The notes below the pieces were generated by a model. It made no database searches, was not told the origin of the DNA, and was given only the letters and a program-made list of their open reading frames with translations. Source: Mikania micrantha (lineage: Eukaryota; Streptophyta; Magnoliopsida; Asterales; Asteraceae). Taken from it: a stretch of 64,000 bases of DNA. The translations under genes were made by a program, and so were the position numbers. The DNA lies in assembly GCA_009363875.1 (NCBI GenBank), contig CM018696.1:88186215-88250214 (forward strand), read 5' to 3'. This document shows positions 47,018 through 60,267 of the stretch, piece by piece. Each line of letters starts with the position of its first letter. The stretch's first letter is position 1.

Positions 47018-47885
47018 GTATGTACAGAAGATCATTCTGGGATCTTCAGATCATCAGTGTGTAGATAGGGAAGTTTTCTTTTCTGTTCTTTTCTTTCTTT
47101 GGTTGTAGTGTCTTGTGTTGTTTTGGTAGTCTGTATAAAACAAATAATAATAGTAATGTAATAAAATGGGTGTTTTGTGTATCGATCTGTGCTAGGTATT
47201 ATTTGGATGTTGTGTGAACTATAATTAAGTCTGTATGAGAACATATCAATATCAGAACGTATCAATATGAGAACATGTCGAACTAAAATATATATTTCGC
47301 TGAAATACAGTACGGGAGCAATACTGTATGCGAATATATCGAACTGAAAAATATATTTTGCTAAAATACAGTACGGGAGCAATACTGTATGCAAATATAT
47401 CTGTAACTAAAGTACAGTACGAGAGCCATACTGTACTAGAACATGTCTGAACTGAGAACGTGTCTACTTGTGAATGTGTCTGTAACTAAAGTACAGTACG
47501 AGAGCCATACTGTACAAGGACATGTCTAATGTTTGTATGAGAACTTAGTGCATGAATTGTGAACATATCAGAGAACTTGTGTGAGAACATAACCTAGTCC
47601 TGTATGAACATATATCTAAAAACATGTGTTGCAATGCAATGAGCTGGGTAAGACTCTAACATGTTTTTGAAATAACCGGACTAAGTATAACTACAAACAG
47701 TTGTGTGGTCTGTGTGTAATGCGAACATGTCTGGACAGAATCCATGTAGTTATACTATGTTCTCTATAATCATATTCTAATACAAATTTTCAGTGTAACT
47801 GAATATGATTGAAATTATGGGATCGAACGGGTTATATATTTAATGTTCTTGACTGACCTGAGTTTATCTGCTTGTGAGCAGAATA
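47018..47885 (+). other. Leader between the extra ORF and gag in family A
   Basis: About 870 bases without a supported gene. It contains a C/T- and T-rich stretch near 47080, the hairpin array at 47305-47515 and repeated AACATGTCTGA/AACATATC words around 47240-47600. Confidence 0.6.
47305..47515. repeat. Array of four covarying hairpins upstream of gag
   Basis: Stems and loops: 47305-47329 (ATACAGTA / TACTGTAT, loop CGGGAGCAA), 47366-47390 (same), 47411-47437 (AGTACAGTA / TACTGTACT, loop CGAGAGCCA) and 47491-47515 (GTACAGTA / TACTGTAC, loop CGAGAGCCA). The outer pair changes from A-T to G-C on both arms between the first and last two. Confidence 0.85.
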
Positions 47886-48759
47886 ATGGCTCCCAAAAGA
47901 GGTCGACCGACTAAGAGATCTATCAGGAACATCACTAACCCAGAGCCTGATCAAGTTCCACCAGTAAATACAGAAACGAATCCAGATCCACAGATAAATC
48001 GGGACACAGGTACTGCTCCACCAGTGAACCCGGAAGCAAACCCTATTCCACTTGCTGGTGCCAGTGGATCCGAATCGAATGAGGCAATGATAGCACGAAT
48101 CGTGCGCGAACAGTTAACCGCTTGTGGTGTTTTGGTACAACACCAGCCTCATGTTACTACGGGTTCGGGTGGGGGTCCCAATACTAACGAACATACTGTT
48201 ACTGGTGGCAACGCAGAAACACATAATACCATCGGTACAACTACCATTATTCCTGATCCACCTCGACAGGGATGTACTTACAAGTATTTTGCTTCCTGTA
48301 ACCCTCCTACTTTTACTGGCAAAGAAGGAGCGGCTGGTCTTTTAAGGTGGATCGAGGAGATGGAAACTAAGCTCAAAATCAGTCAGTGTCTGGAGGAGCA
48401 TAAGGTGTCTTATGCTGCCTGTTCTTTGAAAGACTCAGCTTTAACCTGGTGGAATACCCAGGCCAAGACTTTGGGTGCAGCCACAGTTGATTCGATGGGC
48501 TGGAATGATTTCAAAACTCTGATTAGATCAGAGTACTGTCCCATCACTGAAATTCAAAAACTCCAGGAGGAATTCTGGAATTATTCTATGATCGGTGCTG
48601 ATTGTCTGTCTTACACTGATCGTTTCCATGAACTTACTTGTTTACTTCCCGATATGTTTCCAACGGAAGCAGCTTTAATCGAGAAGTACATTAAGGGTCT
48701 GATTCCTCAGATACGAGGAATGGTGACTGCTGCTGAACCTACAACTCTGAAACACACGA
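47886..48759 (+). pseudogene. Family A gag, N-terminal part (truncated)
   Basis: Starts at ATG 47886 (MAPKRGRPTKR, basic), has a low-complexity linker, then the Gag domain from about residue 125 (TYKYFASCNPPTFTGKEGA, LTWWNTQAK, YTDRFHELT). Clearly related to Gag of element C. After the codons for LKHTI it is cut and joined to LTR A sequence. The missing continuation is at 51449, which repeats the last 17 bases (CTCTGAAACACACGATT) and goes on in frame. Confidence 0.9.
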
Positions 48760-48870
48760 TTCCGCGACCATTAGAGTGACATCATCAACAGGTGACGAGG
48801 GGTGGGGGTGTGACAGGGTGGTATCAGAGCCACAGGTTATAGAGAATTAGGTTGACTTAGAGACCTAGAC
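48760..48870 (+). mobile_element. Fragment: LTR A end, primer site and leader, joined into the coding region
   Basis: 48760-48815 equals the last ~56 bases of LTR A, 48819-48832 is TGGTATCAGAGCCA, and the leader copies 32466 onward up to GACCTAGAC. It separates gag from integrase in a mosaic. Confidence 0.9.
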
Positions 48871-50087
48871 CTGATAAAATGTAAAAAGATCTTAAAGACT
48901 TTTACTGGTGGCCTGGAATGAAGAAACAAATAGCCGAATACGTGGATCGATGTTTAACATGTCTCAAAGTTAAGGCTGAACATCAACGACCTTCTGGGTT
49001 ATTACAACAACCTGAGATTCCCATGTGGAAATGGGATCAGATCTCTATGGATTTTATCACTAAATCACCCAGAACATCACGTAATCATGACTCTATATGG
49101 GTTATCGTTGATCGCCTTACAAAATCTGCACATTTCTTACCCATCCGAGAAGATTATTTTATGGATCGACTCACTAAACTCTATGTTAATGAGATTGTAA
49201 CTCGACATGGAGTACCGATCTCTATCATTTCTGACAGAGATAATCGACTTATGTCACGATTTTGGCAAACTCTTCAGAAAGCTATGGGCACACAAATCAA
49301 TATGAGCACAACTTATCATCCTCAAACGGACGGGCAGACTGAACGAACGAATCAAACTCTTGAAAACATGCTTAGAAGCTGTGTGATTGATTTTGGAGGT
49401 AGCTGGGATATTCACCCTCCACTTGTTGAATTTTCATACAACAACAGCTACCATACCAGTATTCAATGCGCTCCATTTGAAGCACTTTATGGACGCAAGT
49501 GTAGATCACCTATCTGTTGGTCAGAGGTAGGTGAAAGCCAAATCATAGGCCCAGAATTCATTCAGGAAACAACTGATAAGATCGCACTTATTCAGAAACG
49601 AATTAAAGCTGCTCGCGATTGTTAGAAGAGTTATGCTGATAATCGCTGTAGACCATTAGAATTCCAAATCGGTGATCGTGTAATGTTGAAAGTGTCACCT
49701 TGGAAAGGCATTTTCAGATTTGGAAAGAGAGGTAAACTTTCACCAAGATTTGTAGGGCCATTCAAGATTCTAGAACGAATTGGATCAGTAGCTTACAGAC
49801 TTGAATTACCTTTTGAACTTAGAAACATTCATGATGTATTTCATGTATCTAATCTGAAGAAATGCTTAACTGATGAATCATTGATCGTACCTCTAGAAGA
49901 GATTCATATTGATGAAAAACTTCAGTTCAGTGAAGAACCAGTAAAGGTAATAGATCGAGAAATGAAAGTGTTGAAACGTACTCGCATACCAATCGTTAAA
50001 GTGCGTTGGAATTCGCAACGTGGACCCGAATATACTTGGGAACGTGAAGATCAAATGAAATCAAAGTACCCACATCTATTCTCATAA
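48871..50087 (+). pseudogene. Family A integrase and chromodomain, N-truncated, two nonsense codons
   Basis: Begins within the HHCC zinc finger (GADKM then a stop, KDLKDFYWWPGMKK), continues through the catalytic core (MDFITKSP, IISDRDNRLMSRFW, YHPQTDGQTERTNQ) and stops at TAG 49623-49625 inside the post-core linker. The frame then resumes through the GPF module and chromodomain-like tail to TAA 50085-50087. The first stop (TAA at about 48881) also occurs in the duplicate at 60208-60267. Confidence 0.9.
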
Positions 50088-50138
50088 ACGACTGTCATAA
50101 TGTAAGTCTTCACTAAATTTCGGGACGAAATTTATCTA

Positions 50139-50150
50139 ACAGGAGGAGAC
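50139..50150 (+). other. Polypurine tract of family A
   Basis: ACAGGAGGAGAC immediately before TGTGACAGTCGC. It fixes the 5' boundary of LTR A. Confidence 0.85.
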
Positions 50151-50370
50151 TGTGACAGTCGCATACAAGAATTTACGTCATCAATGACGTGAGCACATTT
50201 GATTGTTAATTTATTGAGCTCCCGATAGTCAATACACATCCTGAATGATCCATCCTTCTTTTTCACAAAAAGGACTGGTGCTCCCCAGGGTGAGAAACTA
50301 GGTCTGATAAAACCTTTGTCCAACAGTTCTTGCAATTGACCTAAAGTTCTTGCATTTCGGATGGTGCGAC
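50151..50370. mobile_element. LTR A start joined to an inverted RT fragment
   Basis: 50151-50207 is the first 57 bases of LTR A. 50201-50367 is RT sequence on the minus strand (FSPWGAPVLFVKKKDGSF), nearly identical to 61558-61725. The two share GATTGTT at the joint. GAC then precedes a full LTR A start at 50371. Confidence 0.9.
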
Positions 50371-53238
50371 TGTGACAGTCGCATACAAGAATTTACGTCA
50401 TCAATGACGTGAGCACATTTGATTGTTCTAAAAATCCACGTTGATTTAACAATCGTAATTATTACAGGTTGATAGTAGGTGAGAAATGATGAACGTGGGC
50501 GAAAACCGTGTACAAAATGGAGTCCTGGATTGCCCGGAATCGAAAAACGAAGAAAAATTTCTAAGTATTGGATTTCTGGCCTCGTCGCGGTACGCGATGG
50601 AGGAGTTGAGCTTCCATAGCGGTACGCGATGCATGAAAAATATCTGAAATTCCCGAAAAGCTTCGCGGTACGCGAAGCCCAAATTGGTCTCCTGCCGCGG
50701 TACGCGACGGGTGAGGCGGTGGAGAAATCTGATCCTTTTATCAGATTTTCATGCAGAATATGATATTCTTCTTCCTCTCGCTTCTGTTTCAATTCCAGAC
50801 GAATAAACACACACTTCTACCATCTAAATTCATTTTTCAAGCCCTCTGAACGCAAGGATCGCACCCGGGAACGTGTTTTCAAGTCCTGATCGTCGTTTTA
50901 GCCGCAGATATCCGTCAGATTAGGTAATGATCCGTTTAAACCTTCTAGTTTGATTTTGATTGATTAGATCTTGATTTTGAACGTAATGACATAGTTAGGA
51001 TTGTTGATTATTGCCTAGATGATGGCTAGGATTGATTATAAACGAAGAACATGAAGTTTTAACGGTTAAATCCTTGTTTTGATCTGTTGTAATGCCCGGT
51101 TTGCATGAAATCATACCCATGATTATAATGGTTTAACCCATTTGATTATGACAATGTAGGTGATTAGTTGGATTAATCCTTGAAATGCAAGGTTAAATCC
51201 AAATGTTTCAAACTAATCACAATCATTAACATACTCATTAGAACAATTATCTGATGTTTATGATAACAGTCAGATTAGTATGTTAAACTTGGTTATTACA
51301 CCTATTATGATACTACATTGTGATATTTCATGATAATTGGGTATTCAATAATAAAGATTGATCATTCCTAAGCCATTAAGTTATCTAGAAACTGTTACAG
51401 TATCATAATATACATCATTAACTATCTGGTTAATCCAAGATTATTCTGACTCTGAAACACACGATTCTTTTGACCATAAAGCTTACCAATGAGGCGGTAA
51501 GGAGTGGTACTTTGTCTTTGAAGCCTCAGACGGTCCATGGTAGTAGTGATGTCGGTACCTCGAATGTGTCAAAAGGTACCAAACGAAAGTGGTTCGGTAA
51601 GAACAAAACAAGGGCTCCGGTTGAAATCAGTCAGAATAAACCAACGGTGAAGAACTATGGTGCAAATGTTCCTGAGAGGAAAGCTTATACTGGGCAAGCG
51701 CCCAAATGCAATAAGTGTCCACTCCATCACACGGGACCATGTCCTGTTTGTCTGAATTGTAACAGAGTTGGACATTATGCTAAATATTGCAACTTTCCTG
51801 CTCAACCTCGAAATCAAGCACCACGACAAACCACTCAAACCAACCGGTCATGCTACAAATGTGGAAGTCCTGATCATTTCATGCGGAACTGTCCAAACAA
51901 TAACACCAATCTGGGAACTGAAGCTAGGGGGAGAGCTTTTCAGATTGGTGCTACCGAGGCGAGACATGATGCTAACATTGTGACTGGTACGTTCCTACTC
52001 AATAATTTATATGCATCAGTTCTCTTTGATACGGGGGCAGATAAGAGTTTTATCTCTCCTGAATTTGCATCTTTACTTGCATTGCCTGCGGTAGATTGAG
52101 AAACTCCTTACGTTATCTAGAAACTGTTACAGTATCATAATCAACATCATTAACTATCTGGTTAATCCAAGATTATTCTGATTAATCAAGAGTGTCATCA
52201 ACTTTGTATTAGGAATCTAATGCAATGTAGGTTCCTACATTATCATACATTATATGATATAACATTAAATTAACTAATTACATAACTAATAATAGTTTGA
52301 TGACTTTTAAAGCAATGTCTTTGACATTGAACGTTCAGAAAGATCTAATCAGTAAACTAAAACATAAACGACTCATTAAATATAAATGAATGCAGAATCA
52401 TTTCTCTATTATCATTTTGGAGATATTCTGCTACATCTATAATATCAGGTGAGTTTCGTACGACCCCTTTTCTTTTTAATCTTTTATAAACATCGGGGTA
52501 GCGCTGTAAAACTTTTCAAAACTATATGATATGTATCACTGTTATCTGTGTGATTGCATGTGATTGGTTGGAACTTGTGGATTTCATGGGATTTTTGCCC
52601 TGAGAACAGAACACTATCACAGAACTTAAGTCCTCATTTCTGAACTGTATCTAGTGAACCCATGTGTGGCCGAACGGGGAAACATTGATAGTACTATCGG
52701 CTGACCACCCATTTGCTGGGAGGATTGCATCTCCCCTTGTGTGAATGTTTGTTTCCTGTTTTTAGACTGCTTAATGTTGTGATAGACATTAAGATAATGA
52801 GGCATTAAGATGCTACCGACGGGTAGTATCTTGTAGAACTATATCGTCAGAAAGGAACTAGATACGGGTCCCATGGTTATCTTGAACTGAACATTTTGAG
52901 AACTTATAATTACATATCATATCATATTGTGGAACTTGAACTTACGAACTCACCAGCTTTGTGCTGACGTTTTCAAACTTAAACCTTTTTGCAGGGAAAC
53001 AGTGATCGTTAGTGAGGCAGCACTTCAAACACTAGTAATTAAATAAGTCGGTTGTGTAATAAACTTAGTTATAAATTTCGGTACTGAATGTAATTATGAA
53101 GCCCTGTAATGTATTTATTTTAAGTTAATCTGTGTGCTTTTGTGATATCGGTTCAAGTAAGTCAACCCTCATCTCTGAGACATCACCACTATGCTTTCGC
53201 GACCATTAGAGTGACATCATCAACAGGTGACGAGGGGT
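50371..53238 (+). mobile_element. LTR A2, interrupted by a gag-protease fragment
   Basis: 50371-51449 and 52112-53238 are near-identical to LTR A1. The ~70 bases before the insert (51380-51449) are repeated after it (52112-52182). The right end lacks the last ~20 bases and fuses to LTR B1 at GGGGTG. Confidence 0.9.
51449..52117 (+). pseudogene. Family A gag C-terminus and start of protease
   Basis: Continues the gag cut at 48759. It encodes a basic linker, two CCHC knuckles (CLNCNRVGHYAKYC and CYKCGSPDHFMRNC) and the protease start with DTG (LFDTGADKSFIS). A stop TGA lies at 52097-52099 where related elements have sense codons. The fragment then joins LTR A at GTTATCTAG. Confidence 0.9.
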
Positions 53239-54654
53239 GTAACATCCGTCAACATTGGACCAGACACGCGAGATCCGTTGTAATGCCCGGTTTTCATGAA
53301 ATCATAACTATGATTATAATGGTTTAAACCATTTGATTGTAACAATGATTGTGATTGTCTTGATCATTTCTTGAAATGCTAGGTTTCATCCAAGTGTTTC
53401 AAACTAATGATAAGCATAAAGATAATCATTGGAATAATGATATGATGTTTATGATAACAATCAGATTAGTACATTGAGCATGGTTATTAAGCCTATTTTA
53501 ATATCACATTCTCATGTTTCATGATACCTAAATGATCAATAACAAGGATTGATTATTCCTAAGGCAGAAATTCATCTAGGAATCGTCTTAAGTGAAATAA
53601 TCAACAACAACATCTATTTGATTAATCTGAAAACGTTGTGACTAATTAAGTTAGTCATAAATTGTTATAGGAACCATATAGGATTTCCTATCAGCTGAAC
53701 ATCAAGATCATCATCATCCGCATATAACAGTGAGTTTCATAGTCCCCTTTTATTTAAATGTTTATTAAAACTCGGGGTGGAACATGTAGATATCATTTCA
53801 AAACATATTTTATGAATCATTATGAAATCATATATCGTTATCATGAGGAACGTCATGATAAACATTATCAAACACTATGAAATCATATATCGTTATCATG
53901 AGGAACGTCATGATAAACATTTATTAAACAGTATGAAATCATATATCATTATCATGAGGAACGTCATGATAAACAATCATCAAATAAATCTTTTAACATG
54001 CGTATCACGGTTATGACAAGGGTTGGTGCGCCACTCCGGCATGGCTGGCTAAGTCACCCATAACCAATTAGATGCGTGCAAATGAACATTATCAACTTAT
54101 TAAAAACAAGCGTATCACTTGGGAACTTTGGTTATGTGGAGGCTATTTGGGACTATTCTTATGTGAACATCATTAACTTGTTATCAAGCCCTTGGTAGTA
54201 CTGATATGATCATATGCGGGAACTCAAGAACATTATTCTTACGGCGTTCCGGCAGGTAGCTGGACGTTGAAACTACGGCGTTTGGGGGTCGCCAAACGTT
54301 AGCATTATTCTTTAGGTTTGATGGTTTACATGCCCAGGTAGATTCAATTTCAAAGTACCTACTTGATCACTTGTGAATACTATATCATGGAAAGCAATGT
54401 TTGAACAATCATTTTAATACTATGAAAATCTATATTTGAACCATAAATGTACATTAGCAAAACCTATGATTCTCACTCAACTATTCGTAGTTGACTTTTT
54501 ATGCTACATGTTCCAGGTTACAATTCACCCACCAGCTCTAGAACGGTGGATCAAGTACACAGGTAAACCAGAAGTCAAGGAGAGATCTTCAATTATGGCT
54601 AAGCAATCATTACGTCACGAGCCGTGGATTCCGCACGCGGCGTGGGGTGTGACA
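53238..54654 (+). mobile_element. LTR B1, internally deleted
   Basis: Starts TGTAACATCCGTCAAC and ends GGTGTGACA before a primer site. Relative to LTR B2 it lacks about 870 bp between two GATCCG words; the joint at 53274-53279 keeps one. Confidence 0.9.
53819..53983. repeat. Three ~55-bp tandem units with hairpins in LTR B
   Basis: Each unit is TATGAAATCATATATC followed by TTATCATGA-GGAACG-TCATGATAA, a 9-bp stem. Repeated in LTR B2 at 59351-59515. Confidence 0.85.
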
Positions 54655-54657
54655 GGT

Positions 54658-54674
54658 TGGTATCAGAGCCATGG
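54658..54674 (+). other. Primer-binding site, family B
   Basis: TGGTATCAGAGCCATGG, complementary to initiator tRNA-Met. Confidence 0.92.
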
Positions 54675-57600
54675 TTGTAGAGATTTAGGATAACCCTTTA
54701 ATGGATTACCTAGACTACAACCTAAGAATCTCTTATATGTTTAGACATCGTGTCTAAACTCTATCTCCCTTGATTCTTGGAACTTTCTGGTTAACTAAAT
54801 CTTTTGCTTTTCGTTCTTAGAATGACTAGCAACAATCATGAAATCATTCGTTTGGCTATTATTATTGCACGACAGATGACTGTTGTATAGCCAAATTGTC
54901 ATTTGATTCTATTGTACTCTTTGGTCTTTAAGTAGTACTTTAATCATAATCACGATCACTCTGTTGAAACTCTGATTTCATTCTTTTCGAACTGATTTCG
55001 GATGCCAAACCCAATCTTCTACGGGCACAGAAGGTACATTAGGAATCATACAATGGGGTGGGTATGTTGGATACACCTTTGGATACCTTAATTGCTCTAT
55101 AGACCAGAAGGCCTAAACGGCTGTAAATACTCTTTCAACAAGGAACATTGATCTAATGGGATGACGAAAAACCTAACTGGAGAATGAGAATTTATTCCAA
55201 GTATGTCATTGGAAGACTTTAGAGTTCTATTAATCGATTACTACTATTTTAAGCATGGGATCAGGAAACTTGAAAATAAACTCTAGAACCTATTCCATAT
55301 TGAATGGGACAATAAAACTTACCATACTCGATTTCACGAACTGAGTATACTAGTCCCAATGGTAATTTCACTTCATCACAAACACTGATAAGTACGGTAA
55401 AGGAAAATTAGGAGGCAACCTACTACTCTCAAGATATCTACTCACTCTAGCACATCGGAACCAACAAACATGTGAAAGCAAAATACTTCCCACAAAAGGA
55501 CAACAGTTTGGGAACAACAGATCAAAAGGTGAAATCAAAACTTCTATGAAGGAAACAAAAGAAAGTTAAGAACTTAGTTGAATAGTATACCAGAGATAAG
55601 TTCTTAAACTCATACCTATGTGAGAAACCTATATATGGAATCTCAACCTTTAGGAGACACATGCAACTACCATCATTCCATTAGAGGCATATGTCAGTTA
55701 TGCGCTCGATGAGAACAATTAGATCATCCAACGACAACTTGCCGGTTAGTTCGAGACCCACCTAGAACAAATACACTATGCCAACTAGCACCAAGGATAG
55801 AACCTGTTATGCCTGCAACTCAAGTGCCTACATCAAAAGCCAACATTTTAATCTTAACCCCTATGCTCAAAATGCACCTTCTCCTGTCCTACTTGTTGGT
55901 GCATCAGAATCATAAGAGTGAGCTGTTGAAAGAACGGTCTCATGAAATCTTGATTGTCATCAAACACCAATGTTACATCTTGTACCCACTTGGAATACGT
56001 TCGGCTGTGAACATATTCTACAATATATTCGAGCGATAAACGAATACGTGTTGGGTCTGTTACATATGGATGTACGTGCATCATGTAACTCTTTGAACTT
56101 CATGCTACTAGAAACTATTTCATAGTCTATCAGAAAACTCAAGCCGTTGATCATAGATCATAAATCATAATGAGATCATGAAACTATCAGTGACCCACGA
56201 TGTCATAACGGGTCTATCAAACTATCGAGCTAAACTGTAAACTTTGAGACGAAATCAATGGTTGATCAACTATCAGAACTATCAAAACTCATGGATCCTG
56301 TTAGGATCACATATCATGAACATATTAGAACAAGAAGGGATAGGGAACTTATCCCAGTCAAACTTAGAACTTGTGAACATAACTTAAAACATTGGAACAA
56401 AGTCACAATGAAAACCATTGTAATAACAAGTGAAATCTAACTTGAGCAGAGCTAGAACAAACATGCAGTACAATTTCCAGCTGCGACCGGCCGGCGTAGT
56501 TGTAAATTGTAGTACATGGGAGTTTTGGGGAAGTTCAAGGTAAATAAACAACTATTACCCTAATATCATTAACACTCATAAGAACATGAGAAACACAATG
56601 AGCATAATCAAGCGTCGTGAAATCTTGAATCAAGAACGAACAACATACTTGAGGTATGTGATCAAATCATGAAAATGGGATCACATATCAAAACATGGAA
56701 TCTAAAATGAAACTAATAAATTGAACTGGGATTGACATGAACATATGCATAGAAAGGAAGTATTTACGTATATTTGATACGTATTCCTTTCAGCCATCAC
56801 TATCATCCTGTCATTCTTTGAAATACTCTATGATGTCAGCTATATGTTTTTTTTAAGATTCTTGAAAATCCTCTAGCAATTTGATTCGGGCCCAGTTGGG
56901 CTATGTCTATATCTATTCTTGAATTTTGGGAAGATTACAACAATTATCATGTTAACCAAATATGCCTAGATGAAACTGTGAGTCGACATGAGGTTCCAGT
57001 CTCAATCATTTGCAAATGAGATAGTCAACTTCACCTCAAGAGTCTGACAAATCTTTCAGAAGGCATTGGTAACATCATTTAATCTAAACACATCTTACCT
57101 GCCTCAAGTGGATGGCCAAACTGAATGGATCCTCAAGATCCTAGGAAACACAATGAGAAGCGGTGTTTCCAATCTTAATAAGAGTTAAAATATATACGTA
57201 TCTCTTACTTGTTGCAATCCCTTGTAACAATAATCATTACATAGGAATTGGGGGTGTACAACCCAAAGCTCACACAAACCGGAAGATAGAGCTTTTGTAC
57301 TTTGAACTGAGATGAGTAAGCCTGAAATTGATACAAGTAACTATTAATGAAAATTACTGCTTCACTAGACATAAATAAACTGATCATAGTTGAGCAAGGA
57401 ACCATGTGAAGGAAAACAAAAAAAAAACTTATGAGACTCCAGGTTACTACTAGTGTAATGCTGGAGATGACATTATGATCAAATACAATTAGATCTGAGT
57501 AACAAGATAAACTAACATCAGAAAACACGGTCATTTCAAGATTCTAAACAAATTTGGATAAGCAGCATAAATATTGGGATCATCTCTTAAACATAACAAC

Positions 57601-57896
57601 CTACATGATGTGCTTCATGTATAAAACATTGGAAAGTGTTAAGCTAATATAACACTGACAGTTTCCTTCTAAGCAAATTCATGAGGATGATGAATTTCAA
57701 CATATAAGAAAACTCAAAAAAAAAAAAAAACTAAGTTAGACACTTATAGAATAAGTCAAATGGAGCTCTAGACATGAACTCAAATTCACATATGAGCATG
57801 TAAATTGCACGCGTAATGCAATTGTTTTTCCCAAACAAACTATCATAAGTACTGATAGCCAAATTTCGGGACGAAATTTATTCAACGGGGGGAGAC
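54675..57896 (+). pseudogene. Decayed gag-pol of element B
   Basis: No long open frame remains. Homology is still readable: Gag near 55170-55400 (TYHTRFHELS-like), integrase core near 56985-57170 (RHEVPVSII, then sequence aligning with the DD35E region), and the GPF/linker end near 57535-57640 (NNLHDVLHV). It ends with AAATTTCGGGACGAAATTT and the purine tract CGGGGGGAGAC before LTR B2. Many stops and indels. Related to A and C at the clade level. Confidence 0.75.
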
Positions 57897-60186
57897 TGTA
57901 ACATCCGTCAACATTGGACCAGACACGCGAGATCCGGTAAGGCCCAAAAAGGATTCGATCATATTTCTAGGCTCAACTAAAGTATTCGGGGCCCAGACAA
58001 ATTAACAGACAAATCCACATTCATTATTACGTACGTGTCAGAAGGACCATATCATATCATATCAGTTCATGATTTGTAGTTACTAAGGAATCTGGTATTA
58101 GTAGATCGCAAAGAAACATCCATCACATAATGCTTATTTAAATAGATGACCAACCGATTTGATGTTTAGAATCATAACTAGAAAATGAAGAGAATGAGTG
58201 GAAGCGAAATTTCAAAACGAAGCTCCGATTTTAAGATACACCGAATCGAAAATAGCGTTAAATAAGAGGTCAAATATTTTGAACTCTTTAAGTCTTGAGA
58301 TTATAACCATTGGAAAGAGCTCGAAAAATCGTGAACGTAGGCGAAAACCGTGCGCAAAACGGAGTTCGTATGCTCCCGGAATCGCGAAAACAAAATCGAG
58401 TCTAACTAAGGCGGTGGAGGTACGCGAAGAAAACTCTCCGCGGTACGCGACGGATGAAGATAGCTTAAAAATCTGATTTTCTTGATCAGATTTCATTCCC
58501 ATCCGAATTCTCGACTTCCAGACGCGTAAACTCAACATTTTTACCATTAAATCTCCATTTTGAGGTGTTTAAACATCCGGATCGCACCAAGGAACATATC
58601 TACAAGTCCCGATCATCATATCTGTCCGAGAAATCCGTCAGATTAGGTAACGATTCATTCTAATCTTCTAGCTTGATTTTTATTGATTAGATCTTGTTTT
58701 TGAACGTAATGAGATAGTTAGGGTTGTTGATTATTGCCTAGATGATGGCTAGGATTGTTTATAAACGAAGAACACGATGTGTTAACGGGTAAATCCTTGT
58801 TTTGATCCGTTGTAATGCCCGGTTTTCATGAAATCATAACTATGATTATAATGGTTTAAACCATTTGATTGTAACAATGATTGTGATTGTCTTGATCATT
58901 TCTTGAAATGCTAGGTTTCATCCAAGTGTTTCAAACTAATGATAAGCATAAAGATAATCATTGGAATAATGATATGATGTTTATGATAACAATCAGATTA
59001 GTACATTGAGCATGGTTATTAAGCCTATTTTAATATCACATTCTCATGTTTCATGATACCTAAATGATCAATAACAAGGATTGATTATTCCTAAGGCAGA
59101 AATTCATCTAGGAATCGTCTTAAGTGAAATAATCAACAACAACATCTATTTGATTAATCTGAAAACGTTGTGACTAATTCAGTTAGTCATAAATTGTTAT
59201 AGGAACCATATAGGATTTCCTATCAGCTGAACATCAAGATCATCATCATCCGCATATAACAGTGAGTTTCATAGTCCCCTTTTATTTAAATGTTTATTAA
59301 AACTCGGGGTGGAACATGTAGATATCATTTCAAAACATATTTTATGAATCATTATGAAATCATATATCGTTATCATGAGGAACGTCATGATAAACATTAT
59401 CAAACACTATGAAATCATATATCGTTATCATGAGGAACGTCATGATAAACATTTATTAAACAGTATGAAATCATATATCATTATCATGAGGAACGTCATG
59501 ATAAACAATCATCAAATAAATCTTTTAACATGCGTATCACGGTTATGACAAGGGTTGGTGCGCCACTCCGGCATGGCTGGCTAAGTCACCCATAACCAAT
59601 TAGATGCGTGCAAATGAACATTATCAACTTATTAAAAACAAGCGTATCACTTGGGAACTTTGGTTATGTGAAGGCTATTTGGGACTATTCTTATGTGAAC
59701 ATCATTAACTTGTTATCAAGCCCTTGGTAGTACTGATATGATCATATGCGGGAACTCAAGAACATTATTCTTATGGCGTTCCGGCAGGTAGCTGGACGTT
59801 GAAACTACGGCGTTTGGGGGTCGCCAAACGTTAGCATTATTCTTTAGGTTTGATGGTTTACATGCCCAGGTAGATTCAATTTCAAAGTACCTACTTGATC
59901 ACTTGTGAATACTATATCATGGAAAGCAATGTTCGAACAATCATTTTAATACTATGAAAATCTATATTTGAACCATAAATGTACATTAGCAAAACCTATG
60001 ATTCTCACTCAACTATTCGTAGTTGACTTTTTATGCTACATGTTCCAGGTTACAATTCACCCACCAGCTCAAGAACGGTGGATCAAGTACACAGGTAAAC
60101 CAGAAGTCAAGGAGAGATCTTCAATTATGGCTAAGCAATCATTACGTCACGCGCCGTGGATTCCGCACGCGGCGTGGGGTGTGACA
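57897..60186 (+). mobile_element. LTR B2, full length (2.29 kb)
   Basis: Starts right after the purine tract and ends GGTGTGACA. Nearly identical to B1 outside the B1 deletion. Contains degenerate CGCG dyads at 58418-58451. What follows is GGTTGG and retroelement coding sequence, not a target duplication. Confidence 0.9.
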
Positions 60187-60267
60187 GGTTGGATTCTATT
60201 CATCCAGGTGCTGATAAAATGTAAAAAGATCTTAAAGACTTTTACTGGTGGCCTGGAATGAAGAAAA
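60187..60267 (+). pseudogene. Integrase zinc-finger fragment, plus strand
   Basis: Encodes SIHPGADKM, a stop, then KDLKDFYWWPGMKK. 60208-60267 is the same as 48871-48929 including the stop. It then meets an inverted segment. Confidence 0.88.

Noticed and set aside
47305..47515. CRISPR-like array
   Set aside because: Plant nuclear DNA, unequal spacing and only four imperfect units. Better read as stem-loops in a retrotransposon leader.
53822..54016. 64-codon frame repeated at 59354-59548
   Set aside because: Made by the tandem hairpin units of LTR B.
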